This document shows positions 11,896 through 24,000 of a stretch of 64,000 nucleotides of DNA, piece after piece. The DNA comes from Fomitopsis serialis. Taxonomy: Eukaryota; Basidiomycota; Agaricomycetes; Polyporales; Fomitopsidaceae. The position numbers and the translations under genes were made by a program. Under the pieces are notes generated by a model that worked only from the letters and a program-made list of their open reading frames with translations, had not been told where the DNA came from and ran no database searches. How positions within the stretch are numbered: the stretch's first letter is position 1; every line of letters begins with the position of its first letter. The stretch lies in contig NW_025955138.1 in assembly GCF_022376445.1 (NCBI RefSeq), positions 1 through 64,000 of the forward strand. The letters are read 5' to 3'.

Positions 11896-12963
11896 AAAAT
11901 GATCCAGGCAATGTGAGTGAAGCTGTCTATGGCATGAGTTTGACATCAAATCAGATAGCATTCTCAATAACCTGGTAAGATGGTTGCTGTGGCCCCAGTG
12001 AGCTTATATGAGCCTGCTACTTCACTCTTGGAACTGCTCATGTACTGGACAACCCTATAAGATGGTAGTGTAAGTACACATTCAGGTATGTATCCCTAGA
12101 TTGTGTCTGTGAGCAAGACAAAGCCAGCAGTGGATGCATAATTACCATATGGAGTATGTGACCTTCCCAAAGAGGAATCATGCACAAACAGGGGCATGTA
12201 GGGCTCAGAAAAATGCAGAAAATCTAGGAAATATACAGACACATCAAAGACAAGTGTATGATTGCCTTGAGCTGCAATGGTTACCATTACATTGTATGCA
12301 AGGGCCATAATATGGCAAAAGATGCTCAGATTACCCATTATAGTCCTTGTTACCTGTATTATTGAAGCTACTGAGTAGTCCACAGTGTCTGAACTACACA
12401 TATACATTGCAGTGTACATATAGACCATATTTGAGTCATAAACAAGCAGATTGAATCTGCAGAGGCACATGTGCATTTTTTTGCTTTGCATTTCCTGGGT
12501 TAGCCAGCCACTGTATGCACTCAGTAAAATTCCTGTATACTCTCTGAATGAAGGGCTATCAGATGAGCATACTATGTATACTATGATTTGTTACTGGCTG
12601 AGGCTATATAGGCCCTACAGTGTGTGAGTGCTTGGAGCAATGGCCCACCAAGCTGCCAGTCACATGATATGTTTACCAGTTTCCTTATTGGGGGAACTGC
12701 TAAGGCGTTTCAATGGGCCTCATATCCATAACTGAGCGCTTAGCCACTGCATTTGTTTGTATCTGTTGGTCCAAGTCGCGTCGTCTGGGAGTCTGAAATT
12801 TCAGACTCAGATAAGCAACCCATACTAACAGTTACTTATCTCTGCTTATTGGGGTGGCTGCAAGTCACGTGCACTGTGGGAACAAACTGCCATTCCGGAG
12901 GAATTGCTAAGGCGTTTCATGGTGGTCCATCATAAGAACGATACCTTCATACCTCAGGGATCG

Positions 12964-15900
12964 TAATCTCCCAGTTCTTCTCCAAAATGACGTAGCCACG
13001 CCATCTGACGACAGCAGTCAGAGCTGGCCTTATACTCTGCTTCAGTTGAAGACAAAGATACCGTCGGTTGACGTCTTGACACCCAAGAAACGACACAATT
13101 GGCCATAAGGAAAGTAAAGCCACTTGTAGAGTGCCTATCATCGCGATCTTCACCCCAGTCAGAGTCTGAATAGGCAATCAGACCAGAATTCGAGCCTCCG
13201 TCATAACAGAGAGCGAGTTCCTTAGTCCCTTGAAGATATCTTAGGACATAGTAGGCTAACCGCATATGCTCTTTGGATGGGTTTGAAGAATACTTTGCCA
13301 GACGTGTGACCGCGAAAGAAATGTCTGGACAAGTACCGAGCATAGCATACATGATGCTGCCAATAATGCTCTGGTAGCGGGTATGGAAAACCTCAGATGC
13401 TGTGTCTGGATTCTTCTCTAGGTCTGCTCCAGCGGGAAGAGGTGTCCGTGCAGGCTTGCAGTTGGACATCTGAAACCTCTCCAAAACTGACTCAATATAG
13501 TCTTCCTGATCAACGTAGATGAGACGTGTAGTACACTCTCGATGTATTCTAAGACCAAGGAATCGCTGAACAGCACCCAGATCTGTCATCTGATACTCTA
13601 AGGACAACTTCTGCTTGATGTTGTCGATAAACAATTTCGAGTCACCCATGATGAGCAAGTCGTCAACATACAATATGATTAGGCAGGTGTGTCCGTCAGA
13701 GTCCCGGGAGAAGACATAAATTCCAGCATCCGAATAAGTCCGTTTAAACCCTAAGTCTAGGAGAGACTTGTGGATCTTAGCATTCCATTGACAAGAAGCT
13801 TGCTTTAATCCATAAATTGCCTTCTTGAGAAGACAGACAAAGTTCTCCTTGCCAGGTACAACCCATCCTTCGGGTTGTTCCATGTAGATTTCCTCGTCAA
13901 GGTCACCGTTAAGGAATGCCGTCTTGACATCCATAGACTCTATCTCCCAATCTTCAAGGGCTGCATGTGCCAACAAGTAGCGTACAGATTCAAACCGTGC
14001 AACCAGAGAGAAAGTCTCAGTATAATCTTGACCCCATACTTGGGTAAATCCATTTGCGACAACACGTGCTTTATAGCGACCATCGTGCTTGATTGCATAA
14101 ACCCAACGGCACTTGACAACCTTCCGGTTTTTAGGCCGTGGAACTAGAACCCAAGTCTTATTGTCCATGAGTGACTTGTACTCAGAACCTTCAGCAGCAA
14201 GCCATTTATCATGGGAAGACCATGGTTCGCTTCCGCCAGCATCCATATAAATTGAGCAGTTTCAGCCTCAGGTTGTTGACGGCCTTGACTATCAGTACGA
14301 CGGTCAATACTTGCTGGTGGCTCGTCACCATAGGCATTGTCTCTATTCCTCTGAGGGTTCTGTCCAGCACCTTGACGGCGAGGACACTCATACTGAGGTT
14401 GCGGAGGAGCTACTGGATCAGGTTGCTGTTGCGGATTATCTCCCACTGGCTCCTGATGTTCTTCAGGTTCATGTTCCGGCGGGACAAGAACAGGGATAGG
14501 AATATCCTCAAAATCTAAATCCTCTGAGTTGGCATCCTCAGGAGGTTCATCAAACGGCTCATCCAGGGATTTCGGATTATTGCCTAAGTCCTTTCGTGCA
14601 GGAAATGTCTCTTCATCGAAGGTCACATCACGAGACACAACAATACTTCGAGTAGCCGGGTTCCAGAAACGATACCCTTTGGAACCAACTTCATAGCCTA
14701 CAAAGATCATCTCAACAGCCTTCTTGTCGAGCTTCCCAGATCTCTGTTCTTTCTGCACATGCACAAATGCCTTGCACCCAAAAATCCTAAAGTATGAAAT
14801 GTCCGGAATTGTGCCATTCCAGAGAGTAATGGGGCATTGCCAGTTAAGGCGTCGCATAGGTTGCCGATTATAAATATGAACCGCAGTGTCCACAGCCAAT
14901 TGCCAAAAACCATGGCTTAGTCCAGCATGATGCAGCATAGACATAGCCTTCTCGACAATGGTCCGATTCCAGCTCTCCCATTCTGTTGAGGAGAGTACGG
15001 CATTGTGAACTGATGTTCAATACCAAATTTGCGCAAATGTTCGGTAAAAGCAGCAGACGTATATTCCCCCCCACGATCCGAGCGTACAGCCTTGATTTTT
15101 TCATCTGTTTGGTTCTCAGCCCATGCTTTGAAGTCATTGAACACTTGGATCGAATCGTTCTTGTGCTTGAGATAATAGGCACGACCAAGACCAGTATAGT
15201 CGTCAAGAAAACTGATGAAATAACGCCATCCACCTATTGCAGTGGTACGCATAGGACCGTCCTCATCAGTACAGTGAATGAGCTCAAGGGGCTTTGTAGC
15301 ACGTTTAGCCGATGGGGGAAATGGAGCACGATGAGAATTGCCCCACTGACACCCTGCACAAGGAGAAGAAGTATCCTTGGCACCGATGGAATCCACACCC
15401 TTAGTGTGCTTGGGAATCTGACGAATAACATCTTCAGACGAATGTCCGAAGTGTTCATGCCAGAGATGAAAATTCGACTTGTCTGTAGACTTTGCCGATT
15501 GCGGTGTCAAAATGTCTAGGTACAACATATAGAGATTATTGAAGGGCTTATGGTGTGCCTCCATGATCATGTTACCACAGACTCGACCTTGCGAAATAGG
15601 TTGGTCATAGATGACCATACGACCTCCTCCCTGAACTAGGGTAAAACCTGATTGCTCAATAACACCAGTAGAAAATAGGCGACCAGATGCGGCAGGGATG
15701 TAAGCAACATTCGTAATAGTTGCTTTAACATGTTTCCCTTCAATGTGCACAACACCTTTGATGGTCCCTTCTCCATAAGCTGCAATCTTAGACTTGCTGG
15801 CTGTACCAAAAATCATGGGTTCCTCGTAAGGAGTATAGTCCCAAAAATCAGCCATGTTGTTGGTGATTGTCTTTGACGCACCAGAATCCATAATCCAGTC

Positions 15901-17199
15901 AGTCATTCTTCCAGAAGCGGAGTGACCCGCAGTATACCAGGAAGCAGTCATAGTATTAGCTGAAGACGACACGGAGGATTCTACAGTTACAACATTTGTG
16001 GAGTCCGAAGTAGTAGCAGTGTTGGAGGAACCAGAACCAGATTGTCCGTTACCATTGCCCTTGCCCTTATTCTTCCCTTTGCCTTTGCCCTTGTTGTCCT
16101 TTTTCCCCTTGCCGCCACCCTTATTTTGGGGGTGCAAATGCGGGTACTTTGTCCAACAATTCTCACTGCCGTGATTTCCACCGCAGTGACCACAGGGACC
16201 CGATGACTTGTGCTTGACCTGGGATGTCTTGGACGCAGACTGTCCCATACCAGACCGGCGGAGAGATTCTTCGGCAAGAATATTTGACTGAACAGAGTCG
16301 ACTTTGAGATCCTTGATGTTCTGCGTCGCCATGAGCGCAGAAATCATTGATTGATAGGATTCAGGCACCTTCGACAGAAGGAGAAGAGCCTGGGTCAATT
16401 CACCAAGAGTTATGCCACCAGCCATAATCTCCTTAAGCCGAGTAACCAGCTTGTTGATCTGATCCTGCAGAGGTTTGGAATCAGACATCCGGAGACTTGA
16501 TCACCGGAAGAGACTCCAGACGAATGCCGTGTCGGGTGTACCAAAGGCTGTCTTAAGGGCCGCCCACATTTCCTTAGTGGTCTTGAGTTCACCACTAGAT
16601 CCCTCGAGCAAATGATGCATCGAGCGATCAGTCCACATAAATAGAACACCCTGAGCACGGGCATTCTGTTTCTTGTACTCTGTGTTGGTAGTTACTGTTG
16701 CAATAACAGCGGGCCAGGCCTCTATGAATATTAAATAACCGCACATAGCGGCAGACCAGTCAGCGTATTGGGACGCTGAAGAGAGCTTAGGGATATTGTC
16801 TGGCTTGACGTCACCCATGGTTGCGGATAAGAGAATAAATTTGCCTTGTGTGTCGGGCGAAGAAGGAGGTTCTGGTGTAAATAACTCGAAGGGTAATTCC
16901 TCCGGTTCAGGTGTTTGAGATCTCGACTCAGGGAGCGAGATTAAATGTTCAGGTTTTGGAGGTGACTCCGAAAATTCGTTGGCGAATAGGAAATTGTCTT
17001 GCCAAGCTTCGACAGCGATACCAGCTTTGAAGCCTCGAGGAAAATCACCAGATGGTGTGTGGTAACGGTTTGGACAATGAGTGTTGTCACAGTTCCACCA
17101 GGTTTGATCGTTGTCTCTAGTAGTCGTATAGATGGTAGTGGTTTGAACAATCGTGTGAGTCATCTGACTCTTCGCCTGAAGAGACCTGAGTCTCTGCAA
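12964..17199 (-). pseudogene. Copia gag-pol (gag, protease, integrase, reverse transcriptase, RNase H start)
   Basis: Gag lies at about 16,490-17,199, then a zinc knuckle CGHCGGNHGSENC near 16,170, a Lys/Gly-rich stretch, and a protease with WIMDSGASKTIT near 15,890. The integrase has the HHCC finger (HLWHEHFGH, CAGCQWGN) and the two Asp motifs in FLDDYTG and VRSDRGGEY. Reverse transcriptase has TAFLNGDLDEEIYMEQPEGW, KKAIYGLKQAS and the catalytic YVDDLLI. RNase H begins with YSDSDWGEDRDDRHSTSGFT and SLSSTEAEY, then is cut at 12,964 by the nested element. Damage: an in-frame TGA at 16501-16503 between two gag segments; a short deletion near 14,945 that breaks the frame at NGRA and removes the integrase catalytic Glu; and a further frame change near 14,240. 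It normally makes one polyprotein; this copy cannot act alone. Confidence 0.93.
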
Positions 17200-17281
17200 A
17201 TGTCTCCTCTTGAGACGTTGCCACAGTTGTGATGCTTCACTGAAAAATATTCCAGGAACAAAGATAAAATTTGTGACGCGA

Positions 17282-18082
17282 CTACAAATACTTGTCTACC
17301 CAAGCCAAGTGATTGCCCTTGTGCAAGTCCCCAACTTCCCTAGTAACCTTAGAAAGGTTCTTGCTAAGCTCCTTGAAGGAGATCTTCCCAATCAGCTCGC
17401 AGACAAGCTTGACGTCGTTGAGCGCGTCGTGCAACCACAAATGACCCTCTGTCTCAAAGTGAGAACAGACCCAATTGAACCGACGTCCAAAAGTGTTGAG
17501 GTTGTCGGTGAGCAACCAACGAACAGTGTCGCGCAGCTTGTGGGTGAAGAGAGGGTGAAGGTGCTTCTGAACAGCAAAGAGACGCTTCGTGAGGATGGCG
17601 GCCTTCTCCCTCGGAGACTTCTTCTCGGCGTCAAACAGCTTAAGGGCTGTGATAGGAAGGGGAAGAGGTACGCCTTCGATGCATGCGATAAGGGAAGCCT
17701 TGGCAGCTTCTTTGGTGGTGGTTTCAGTGGCAAGCGTAGCAGCGTACTCCGCACGTCGAGCTTCAAGGAGTGCCCTAGAGTCGTCTGCCTTCAACTGGAG
17801 CTCCTCAAGCTGCTGCTCAAGGGTCTTGCGACAGGACACCTTCGGGGGACGAGAGGTGTCAGGGCGACGATAGGTGGGACGGCAAGGGCGCGGGGTAGGA
17901 GTGAGGATGATATCGATCTGGCGATCGATGGGTAGATGACCGTATAAACGCTGATGACGCTCAGCAACAGCGCTAGTGTCGGTGTCGCCTACGTCGTATC
18001 TCTCACGACGAGACGGTGGAAAAACTTCGTAATTGCTCTTGCGAGCTACCCTGGAAATGCGCTTGGACAAGGCTTTGGGCAC
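17282..18082 (-). CDS. Extra ORF between copia 5' LTR and gag, coiled-coil protein of unknown function
   Basis: This 266-residue frame starts about 115 bp inside the 5' LTR and ends 83 bp before the gag frame, in the same direction. Residues about 95-145 are rich in Glu, Ala, Leu and Lys with heptad-like spacing (KTLEQQLEELQLKADDSRAL), so a coiled coil is likely. The N-terminus is basic and Arg/Pro-rich. I recognise no enzyme motif, zinc finger or membrane segment. Standard copia elements have no gene here. It could be the N-terminal part of a long gag, an accessory protein, or a captured host fragment. It is intact while the gag-pol beside it is broken. Confidence 0.55.
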   Translation of the reverse strand: MPKALSKRISRVARKSNYEVFPPSRRERYDVGDTDTSAVAERHQRLYGHLPIDRQIDIILTPTPRPCRPTYRRPDTSRPPKVSCRKTLEQQLEELQLKADDSRALLEARRAEYAATLATETTTKEAAKASLIACIEGVPLPLPITALKLFDAEKKSPREKAAILTKRLFAVQKHLHPLFTHKLRDTVRWLLTDNLNTFGRRFNWVCSHFETEGHLWLHDALNDVKLVCELIGKISFKELSKNLSKVTREVGDLHKGNHLAWVDKYL

Positions 18083-18196
18083 TTGTCACAGAGCGGCTAA
18101 ACAGTAGTCCAAATAAGGACAAAATATGCCAACTCACTCTTTCAAGAGTTGGGCTTTGGTTGCGCAAAAGGTACAGGTGATATAAACGATCAGAGA

Positions 18197-18211
18197 GCGG
18201 GGCTCATAACC
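18197..18211 (-). other. Copia primer-binding site, complementary to the initiator-tRNA-Met anticodon arm
   Basis: Immediately inside the 5' LTR the minus strand reads GGTTATGAGCCCCGC. Its complement GGGCTCATAACC is the anticodon stem-loop of eukaryotic initiator tRNA-Met (anticodon CAT). Priming from a cleaved half-tRNA at this internal site is known for Drosophila copia and yeast Ty5. The same word follows the LTR of the second copia element at 56,611. Confidence 0.85.
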
Positions 18212-18712
18212 TGTTGAAGTGAAAGAGGTTTAGAAGGGCTTGTTAGGCCAGTGGAAGTGAAGGACAGTAGAGTGGAGTGAACAGACCTATCCCAGAGGGA
18301 AGACTCTGATGCTAGGCAGGCAGAAGAGAGGAGAGATCGTTATCCATTAGGGGGGAATCACCCCAGTATATATACATGTCTGGGACTGATCACATGCTAC
18401 ATCAGTAAGCAGATCAGTAATCACTAAGTCCGAGTTTTAGGGAAATGAGTAAGCCTTAACTCCAGAGATAGGGATATGCATAAGCGTCCATGTGATCAAG
18501 GAATGTACTGGAAGGTCATGGAACATGCCGGAAGGGAGTGGAATGATCCAGAATAAGTCTGGAACAGTGTAGATCGGTCTGGAGTGAGTCACAAGATGAG
18601 TCCAGACAGAGTCCATCAAAAGAATGTATGTAATACTACATCGCAGAACACAAGACCATATATGTACGTAACTGATAAGATAAGATAACACTGGAAAGTC
18701 GGAAGTTCAACA
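18212..18712 (-). repeat. Copia 5' LTR
   Basis: 501 bp, near-identical to 5008-5508. Being on the minus strand, it carries the promoter for the element. The plus-strand right edge is followed by CAAGC (18713-18717), the second copy of the target duplication. Confidence 0.95.
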
Positions 18713-21026
18713 CAAGCTACTTGAGTACAACCGGCAAGTCGGCGGACCCTGGAAGTCGGCGAGTTGCCTAATTGAGGTGAGGACCAGTTCGAGAAGGTGC
18801 TGACTTCAATCCAGGCCAGTCATTCTGGTACACTGTACCACAGCCACTAGTTACAGCATGATTCACTGTTAACTGAGACATGGAATCGATTGCGTGTCGC
18901 TGTTTTCGGTGTGCATATATATCTATAGTTGTGCATTGACTTGCTCACTGCACGTGATGAAGCGTGACCAACACAACTACAACTTTGGAAGTCTGATGCG
19001 CGTCGCTCCAACACTTGTTCACGCTGCGCACAATGTTGTTCAGTCTCCTCTCCCATTCCCTCGCTGTTGCCGTCGTGGTGGCGGCGGCATCCTCGACGCG
19101 CTTCCTGACTTATTCTCATTGATTGCGGCCTCTGTCCTGCTGCGATCGTGCGACCGGATCGACCTGTAAGCTCACTGTTGCAAAATCCAGTAAGTCACTG
19201 TTCAAGTTCTTTGGTTTATGCCTTACACCGTTTCCGGCCCTTCGTGGATGGTACAGATAGGTAACTGCACACACACATATAGTCACTCTTTTCTTGGCAG
19301 ATAACACGCCGGAGAACAACATCGTGCTTTGACCATCGGGATGGTGCCCGATGCATAAACTCGAGTGACGCACGTGGCATTTAGGACAAATTTTGCAGTA
19401 ATGTGGGCGAGTAGCTGATGTCCGTATGATGCAGCCACCACCGCCACCAAAGCCACGCACAGCTAAGCGCAAGCGAGCTTTGAAGCCAGACGCAATAACT
19501 CCAGACTCGGACTCAGAACCTCTCGCAGTTAGGACAAAGTGTGTCAAGATCAATTACGAGGACTCCAATGTGCATGTCGCACTGATAAGCAATGAGTCAT
19601 GTTCTTGTATGAGTTTTGTTTGCAATAGCGACATCGCTACCTTGATGATTGACTCGGTGGTGGCCGTCTTGGTATAGGCTCCCTCTGTGTCCGCCGCCGG
19701 GTCTCAGAAGGCTCCGAAAGAGCATCCTTGAACTGATGTACGTGCATAACAATCTCCTTGATGTCTCTGCTGAGCCGTGGCTCGCCCCTGTCCCTCCTCT
19801 GCGCCTTGTACACTGATCCATGTCTCATCATCTGCAGCTTATACCCGCCGCCGAATCATCTCGTCTTCGAGTCAGGCTCTGCAGCCTTTACCTGCCGTCT
19901 CATCTCTGCACGCTTCAACCTACCAACGGCTCACTTTTGCAAGTTCACTTCCACCGCTTTTGCATCTGTACTACTACTAGCCGCCTCTGTGCCCAAGTCG
20001 TCTCTGCAGGTTCAATCCTACCGGGCCACCGTTATTTCGTCTGTCACTCGCTGCTGTCGACCTCTTGTCTGCCCCTTTTGACTCACGGCCGGTGTCTCTC
20101 AGCGACCCAACTCACTTGCACTGCTTCTCACTTCAGCCTCTCTAGCTCGCTGCCATGTCTTCTTGGCGACCGAATTCGCTCAAGCTGCTTCTCGCCTCGA
20201 CCACTGCTTTGCCTCACTGTCTGTCTTTGACCTGTCCTATGTTCTACAACTTCTGAGGCTGCCCGCCGCACCGTAAGTCCGGTGGTGCCTCCTTGACTCG
20301 TGTTTATTCGACTCTATGCCTCGTTGTCAGTCTCAAGATTCTCGACATTCCCGTCGCCTTCCGCAATCACTTGACATGATGAACTGTCAAAGTACTACTG
20401 CACATCGCCATCTAACTGTATTGCTGTCACTGTCTAACTCACCCATTGTCTTGTTCCCTATTCTGACATCGCCATGGCACCGCTGCCGTATACGTGTCGA
20501 GCTGGTGTCATGCTGGTAGATCAAGTATTACAGCTACAGCAGTAGTCATACGAGAATATGAAGCCGCTCTGTACTGCTATTAATGCTACCCATAATCACT
20601 AATATCCGGTGTGAATTCCGTGTGAAATCCATTGCAGTGGTGCTATGGGAATGACTCAAAAACATGGTGGAAAGTATGTAGATTTCACAACAAAAATGAC
20701 CGCGTGTGACGAGGAATTTCAGACATCCAAACACTCATTTACAATAGACAAAATGTCGCCTGGTGAGTGTACGAGAACACTGATTTCCAACACTCATTTT
20801 CAATGTTCGACACACTTGTATTGGAAAAATGAGTGCTTAAGGTACTGAAAACAAATGTCGACAGTCACTGAATTTCATACTTCCCCCTTCCCACAGTGTG
20901 GGAGGGTCACCTACACGGTGCTAGGAGGTGGAAGTTGACAGGAATGACAGGTGGTAGTGGCGGAGAAACAGCTGTTGGAGACTGTCAGTAGCGTGACCAT
21001 TACGAAAATAGAACCATATTAGCGTA
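18713..21026. other. Gene-poor interval between the copia and mariner elements
   Basis: This continues the DNA interrupted by the copia insertion. Rejoining 5007 to 18718 gives a short open frame starting MDKLLEYNRQVGG and ending at a GTGAGG donor near 18,775, which hints at a split exon. A Pro/Arg/Lys-rich frame at 19426-19677 and a long pyrimidine-rich tract at about 19,690-20,260 have no recognisable product. Near 20,725-20,830 the words AACACTCATTT and CAACACTCATTTTCAA repeat in both orientations and resemble 4852-4905, so the whole interval may be an old DNA element. Confidence 0.35.
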
Positions 21027-24000
21027 TGGTGCGGGACACCTAGCCACCGCTACTTTTGTACAATGGATATGGTAGGTCCACAAGGCCTCCGATTTCCGTT
21101 CTTTTCTGGTAGATCGACTCCGTTTCGATAGAAAGAATTTCCTACCAGAGCAGAATATTTTTAAATCTCATATTGGTGAAGTTGTTAATGCCGAGATTGG
21201 CCACATTATGTAATCATATCCTAAAGCAGTAGGTAAATGGGCGCTAAGTTGGTGCAGTATCAAACTGACAAGCGAGGCTCTCCGGAACACGTCTATGGGA
21301 CTTATACTGCCTCGAGCTGAACTGCTTGATGTGCAGTTGAGCATCCTTTGCACCCATGCCAAGCCTGTATAACTCCATCCATCGAATCATGTGATGCTCC
21401 CAGAGACAGATCGTTCTGATGTCAACTGAAGCCATTGCCTTTGGCATGTTTGCCTGTAGGGTGTCAAATGTATAATCACAGTGCTCGCGCAAATAACACT
21501 TCACCACACCCCAAAAAACTCAATTGGGTTGAGTTCACAATGAAACTTCGGCAGGAAGAGACACAGATGGCCTGCATCTTCAATTGTCTCTTGCACGAGT
21601 GAGTGTTGCACCTTGAAGTCTGGCTGAAGATTGAGAATCTGTCTCGCACAGCATTGGGTACTGCGCACATTGCAACACTCCGGCTTTGGGCACTCCATGC
21701 GCAGCATTTGCTGCCACAATCCCTGTTCAATTAAGACCTGCTTCATCCCCTTGGGCTGTCCTGCGTACTTGTTGTGGCCAGGTGGAAAGGTCATTTGACA
21801 TTGACTGGATGATTTTCTGTCCATTGTGCATATACCATCCATCACGAAGATGAGCCTGCTTGCCGCCTTCCCGAAGGTTCATGCGTGAAGTGAGGAGTGC
21901 ATCCACAGCATAAGCGGAATGACCCTGTGAGTTGTCAACAATGAGCAGCATGCGGTGACCAGCGCCATGTTGCCGCTCGAATGTGGGGATTATCTTCTCC
22001 TTCAGCTGAAACAACAGTCAGCTCTGGATCTGAGCACGTCAATGAGGGTACTCACCTGTTTCACGAATAACTCTCCCGTCCAATATCCTTCATGATTTTT
22101 GCTGTATTCAAGTGTTTGGCTTGCCTTGCGCAACCAGCCATATGTCGAGCATATGACCTCGCTCTGGTGAACACCACACCCTTGGCCCTTCTTCTTCAGC
22201 GGATACTCGTCTTGAAAGACCCAGCCCTTCTTCTCTCCATCATTGGCTTGTGCAGCTGTCTCGTCATGACAGCATACGACAATTCGGCGATCAACGCAGT
22301 TCTGGATGCCCAGGGAAATCTTGTCGGCTTCTCTCTCAACATCGCCAATGACATACTCGACAATTTGGTCATGATATGCAGCCATCTGCGGCAGGAATAC
22401 GTTCTGGCAATAGTCAACGACGTCTGGCCGCTCATGCCCATTGTAATACAGCACTTTGTGGTGCTCGGTATACCGGAAACCTTCGTGATGGAGCCAGCAA
22501 TGTGCGGTGTGCAATGTGATGCCATTCCCCGGTTTCCAGTGGATGCGAGGGAACAGCTCCAGCTCAAGGTACTTCTTGAGGCCCTGTGGTATCTCCTTTG
22601 ACATGATGTCCTTCAGGTATTCAGTTGCAACCACAGGGACCATCTTGTTCTGGCTGAAATTGGTGAGCTTCTGTGGGTTCATCGCTCAGCGATTGGATCG
22701 CACGTACGATCGCATTTTGGCACGTATGGAGGGATCACTGAGAAGGGAAAAGGACTTGACATGTTTGCCAATGACAGAACGGGGCAGCTTGTGGTCCTTG
22801 ATCCACGCCCGGACCCAGGTGCATACAAGGCGGCTACCCCACTGCCCTGAAAAGCCATTCCCTTCCGCTGCAATCTCGGAAGCTGAGATTAGCTTGCGGC
22901 CCCTCTCAACATTCATCTTGAGGCATGCCTGAATGGCGCGCGCACAATATGACTGCAGACCATTTGTGCCCGCCTCAAGCAACTCGTGCTTCGACTTGAG
23001 AAGCTTTCGGATTGCTTTGAGCACCACCTTGCACTCCTTCTTCTCTGCGGCTTGCCGCTCGTCTCGTGCCCTCCGAGCTGGGACCAACAGCCGTTGTTGC
23101 TTCAAGGGCGGAGGAGGACGGACTTTGAATGCGGGCTTCCGAGTCATGGAGTGCGAACTGCCAGTAGGTTGGTGTGAGTTGCCATGCTCTGGATCCGACT
23201 CCGAGTCGTCGTTGTCAGAACTTGAGGATTCATCCAAGTCTGATCCAGGCTCGGATTTGTCGGGCAGGTCTGAAAGATAGCCGGAAAAGATGCCAGCCTG
23301 AGCTGGCTCCCAGTCCAAGTTGCAATTACTGACTCAGATCCTCTGTTGTGCAATGGGCATTGCAACAGAGGCCGTGCTGCCCCGGGCCACCTGTGCAGGC
23401 ATGACTGCTGGCACCGTGACAGATGATACTGCAGCTGGTGGGGCAGAGGCAACCAACTTCGATACGGAGTGGTACGGCTGAGGAAGGAGCACATCATGTC
23501 CACTCCTGCGCTGCAATGTCTCGGTGAGCAAATTTTAATTGAGTATTGTATATTGGAAATCCTCACGTCTTACGCAGCTTTGCATCCGTCTCTTCCTTTT
23601 GGCGCGCTGCGAGTCTGCGATGACACCTGCTACGTTCAGACTGTTTGTTGTATCCCAGCCCTCGGTTTCTCTCAACAACCATCCAGTCTTTCTTCGTCAT
23701 GGGTCGCATCATCTCCTGGAGCCTCGCATGTTCTGCCCAGAGCTGTTCTCCATGCTCAACAGCTCTTTGAAGGCTCGCCACGAGGTCAGTTCCCTGCAAC
23801 TCCACAACCTCGTTATCCGACTGATCACCAGCTTCATCCTGGCATCCCGGGCCAGGGCACTCAGGCCGGAGGTCACTGCCAGAAGCTTGATGGTTTACAC
23901 TCCCATCCCAGATGCACTCTTCGTCTGTTGTTGCGGTGAGATCAACTTCCTGGCCATTGGTAAGGTTTGTCTCTGACTCGGAGTCAGATTGCTCCGAGTT

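Larger units (their letters stand above)
5782..12963 (+). mobile_element. 7.2-kb gene-free element inserted at TA in copia RNase H
   Basis: The two interrupted ends of the copia RNase H define the borders. On the plus strand the insert starts CTTGCTGGGG and ends CCTCAGGGATCG, with TA on each side (5780-5781, 12964-12965). The same two ends bound a second copy at 28746-31767, also between TA dinucleotides. The extreme termini form only an imperfect inverted repeat, but GTACGATCCCT-like words occur close to both ends. Nothing inside looks like a gene: open frames are short and match no family. Most of the sequence is AT-rich and almost free of CpG. It contains internal duplications and smaller elements at 9620-9954, 10754-11895 and 10794-11607. 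A Tc1/mariner-related non-autonomous element is the simplest reading of the TA site, but the transposase that moves it is not identified. Confidence 0.7.
5008..18712 (-). mobile_element. Copia-type LTR retrotransposon with a nested 7.2-kb insertion
   Basis: Two direct 501-bp repeats bound the element. Each starts TGTTGAA and ends TTCAACA, and the whole is flanked by the 5-bp duplication CAAGC at 5003-5007 and 18713-18717. Order on the minus strand is 5' LTR, primer-binding site, an extra coiled-coil ORF, gag, protease, integrase, reverse transcriptase and RNase H, then 3' LTR. This is the copia (Pseudoviridae-like) order, with integrase before reverse transcriptase. A gene-free element at 5782-12963 splits RNase H. 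Without it the copia is about 6.5 kb. The LTRs differ at only about three positions, so insertion was recent, yet the coding region carries a nonsense codon, two frame breaks and the nested insert. Confidence 0.95.

Noticed and set aside
5782..12963. Helitron interpretation of the gene-free element (inserted between A and T, hairpins inside)
   Set aside because: The ends do not start TC or finish CTRR, the hairpins are central and not near a 3' end, and TA lies on both sides.
19820..20230. 136-residue Ser/Leu/Cys-rich plus-strand frame
   Set aside because: It lies in a pyrimidine-rich tract where all plus frames yield Ser, Leu and Pro; neighbouring frames are equally open.
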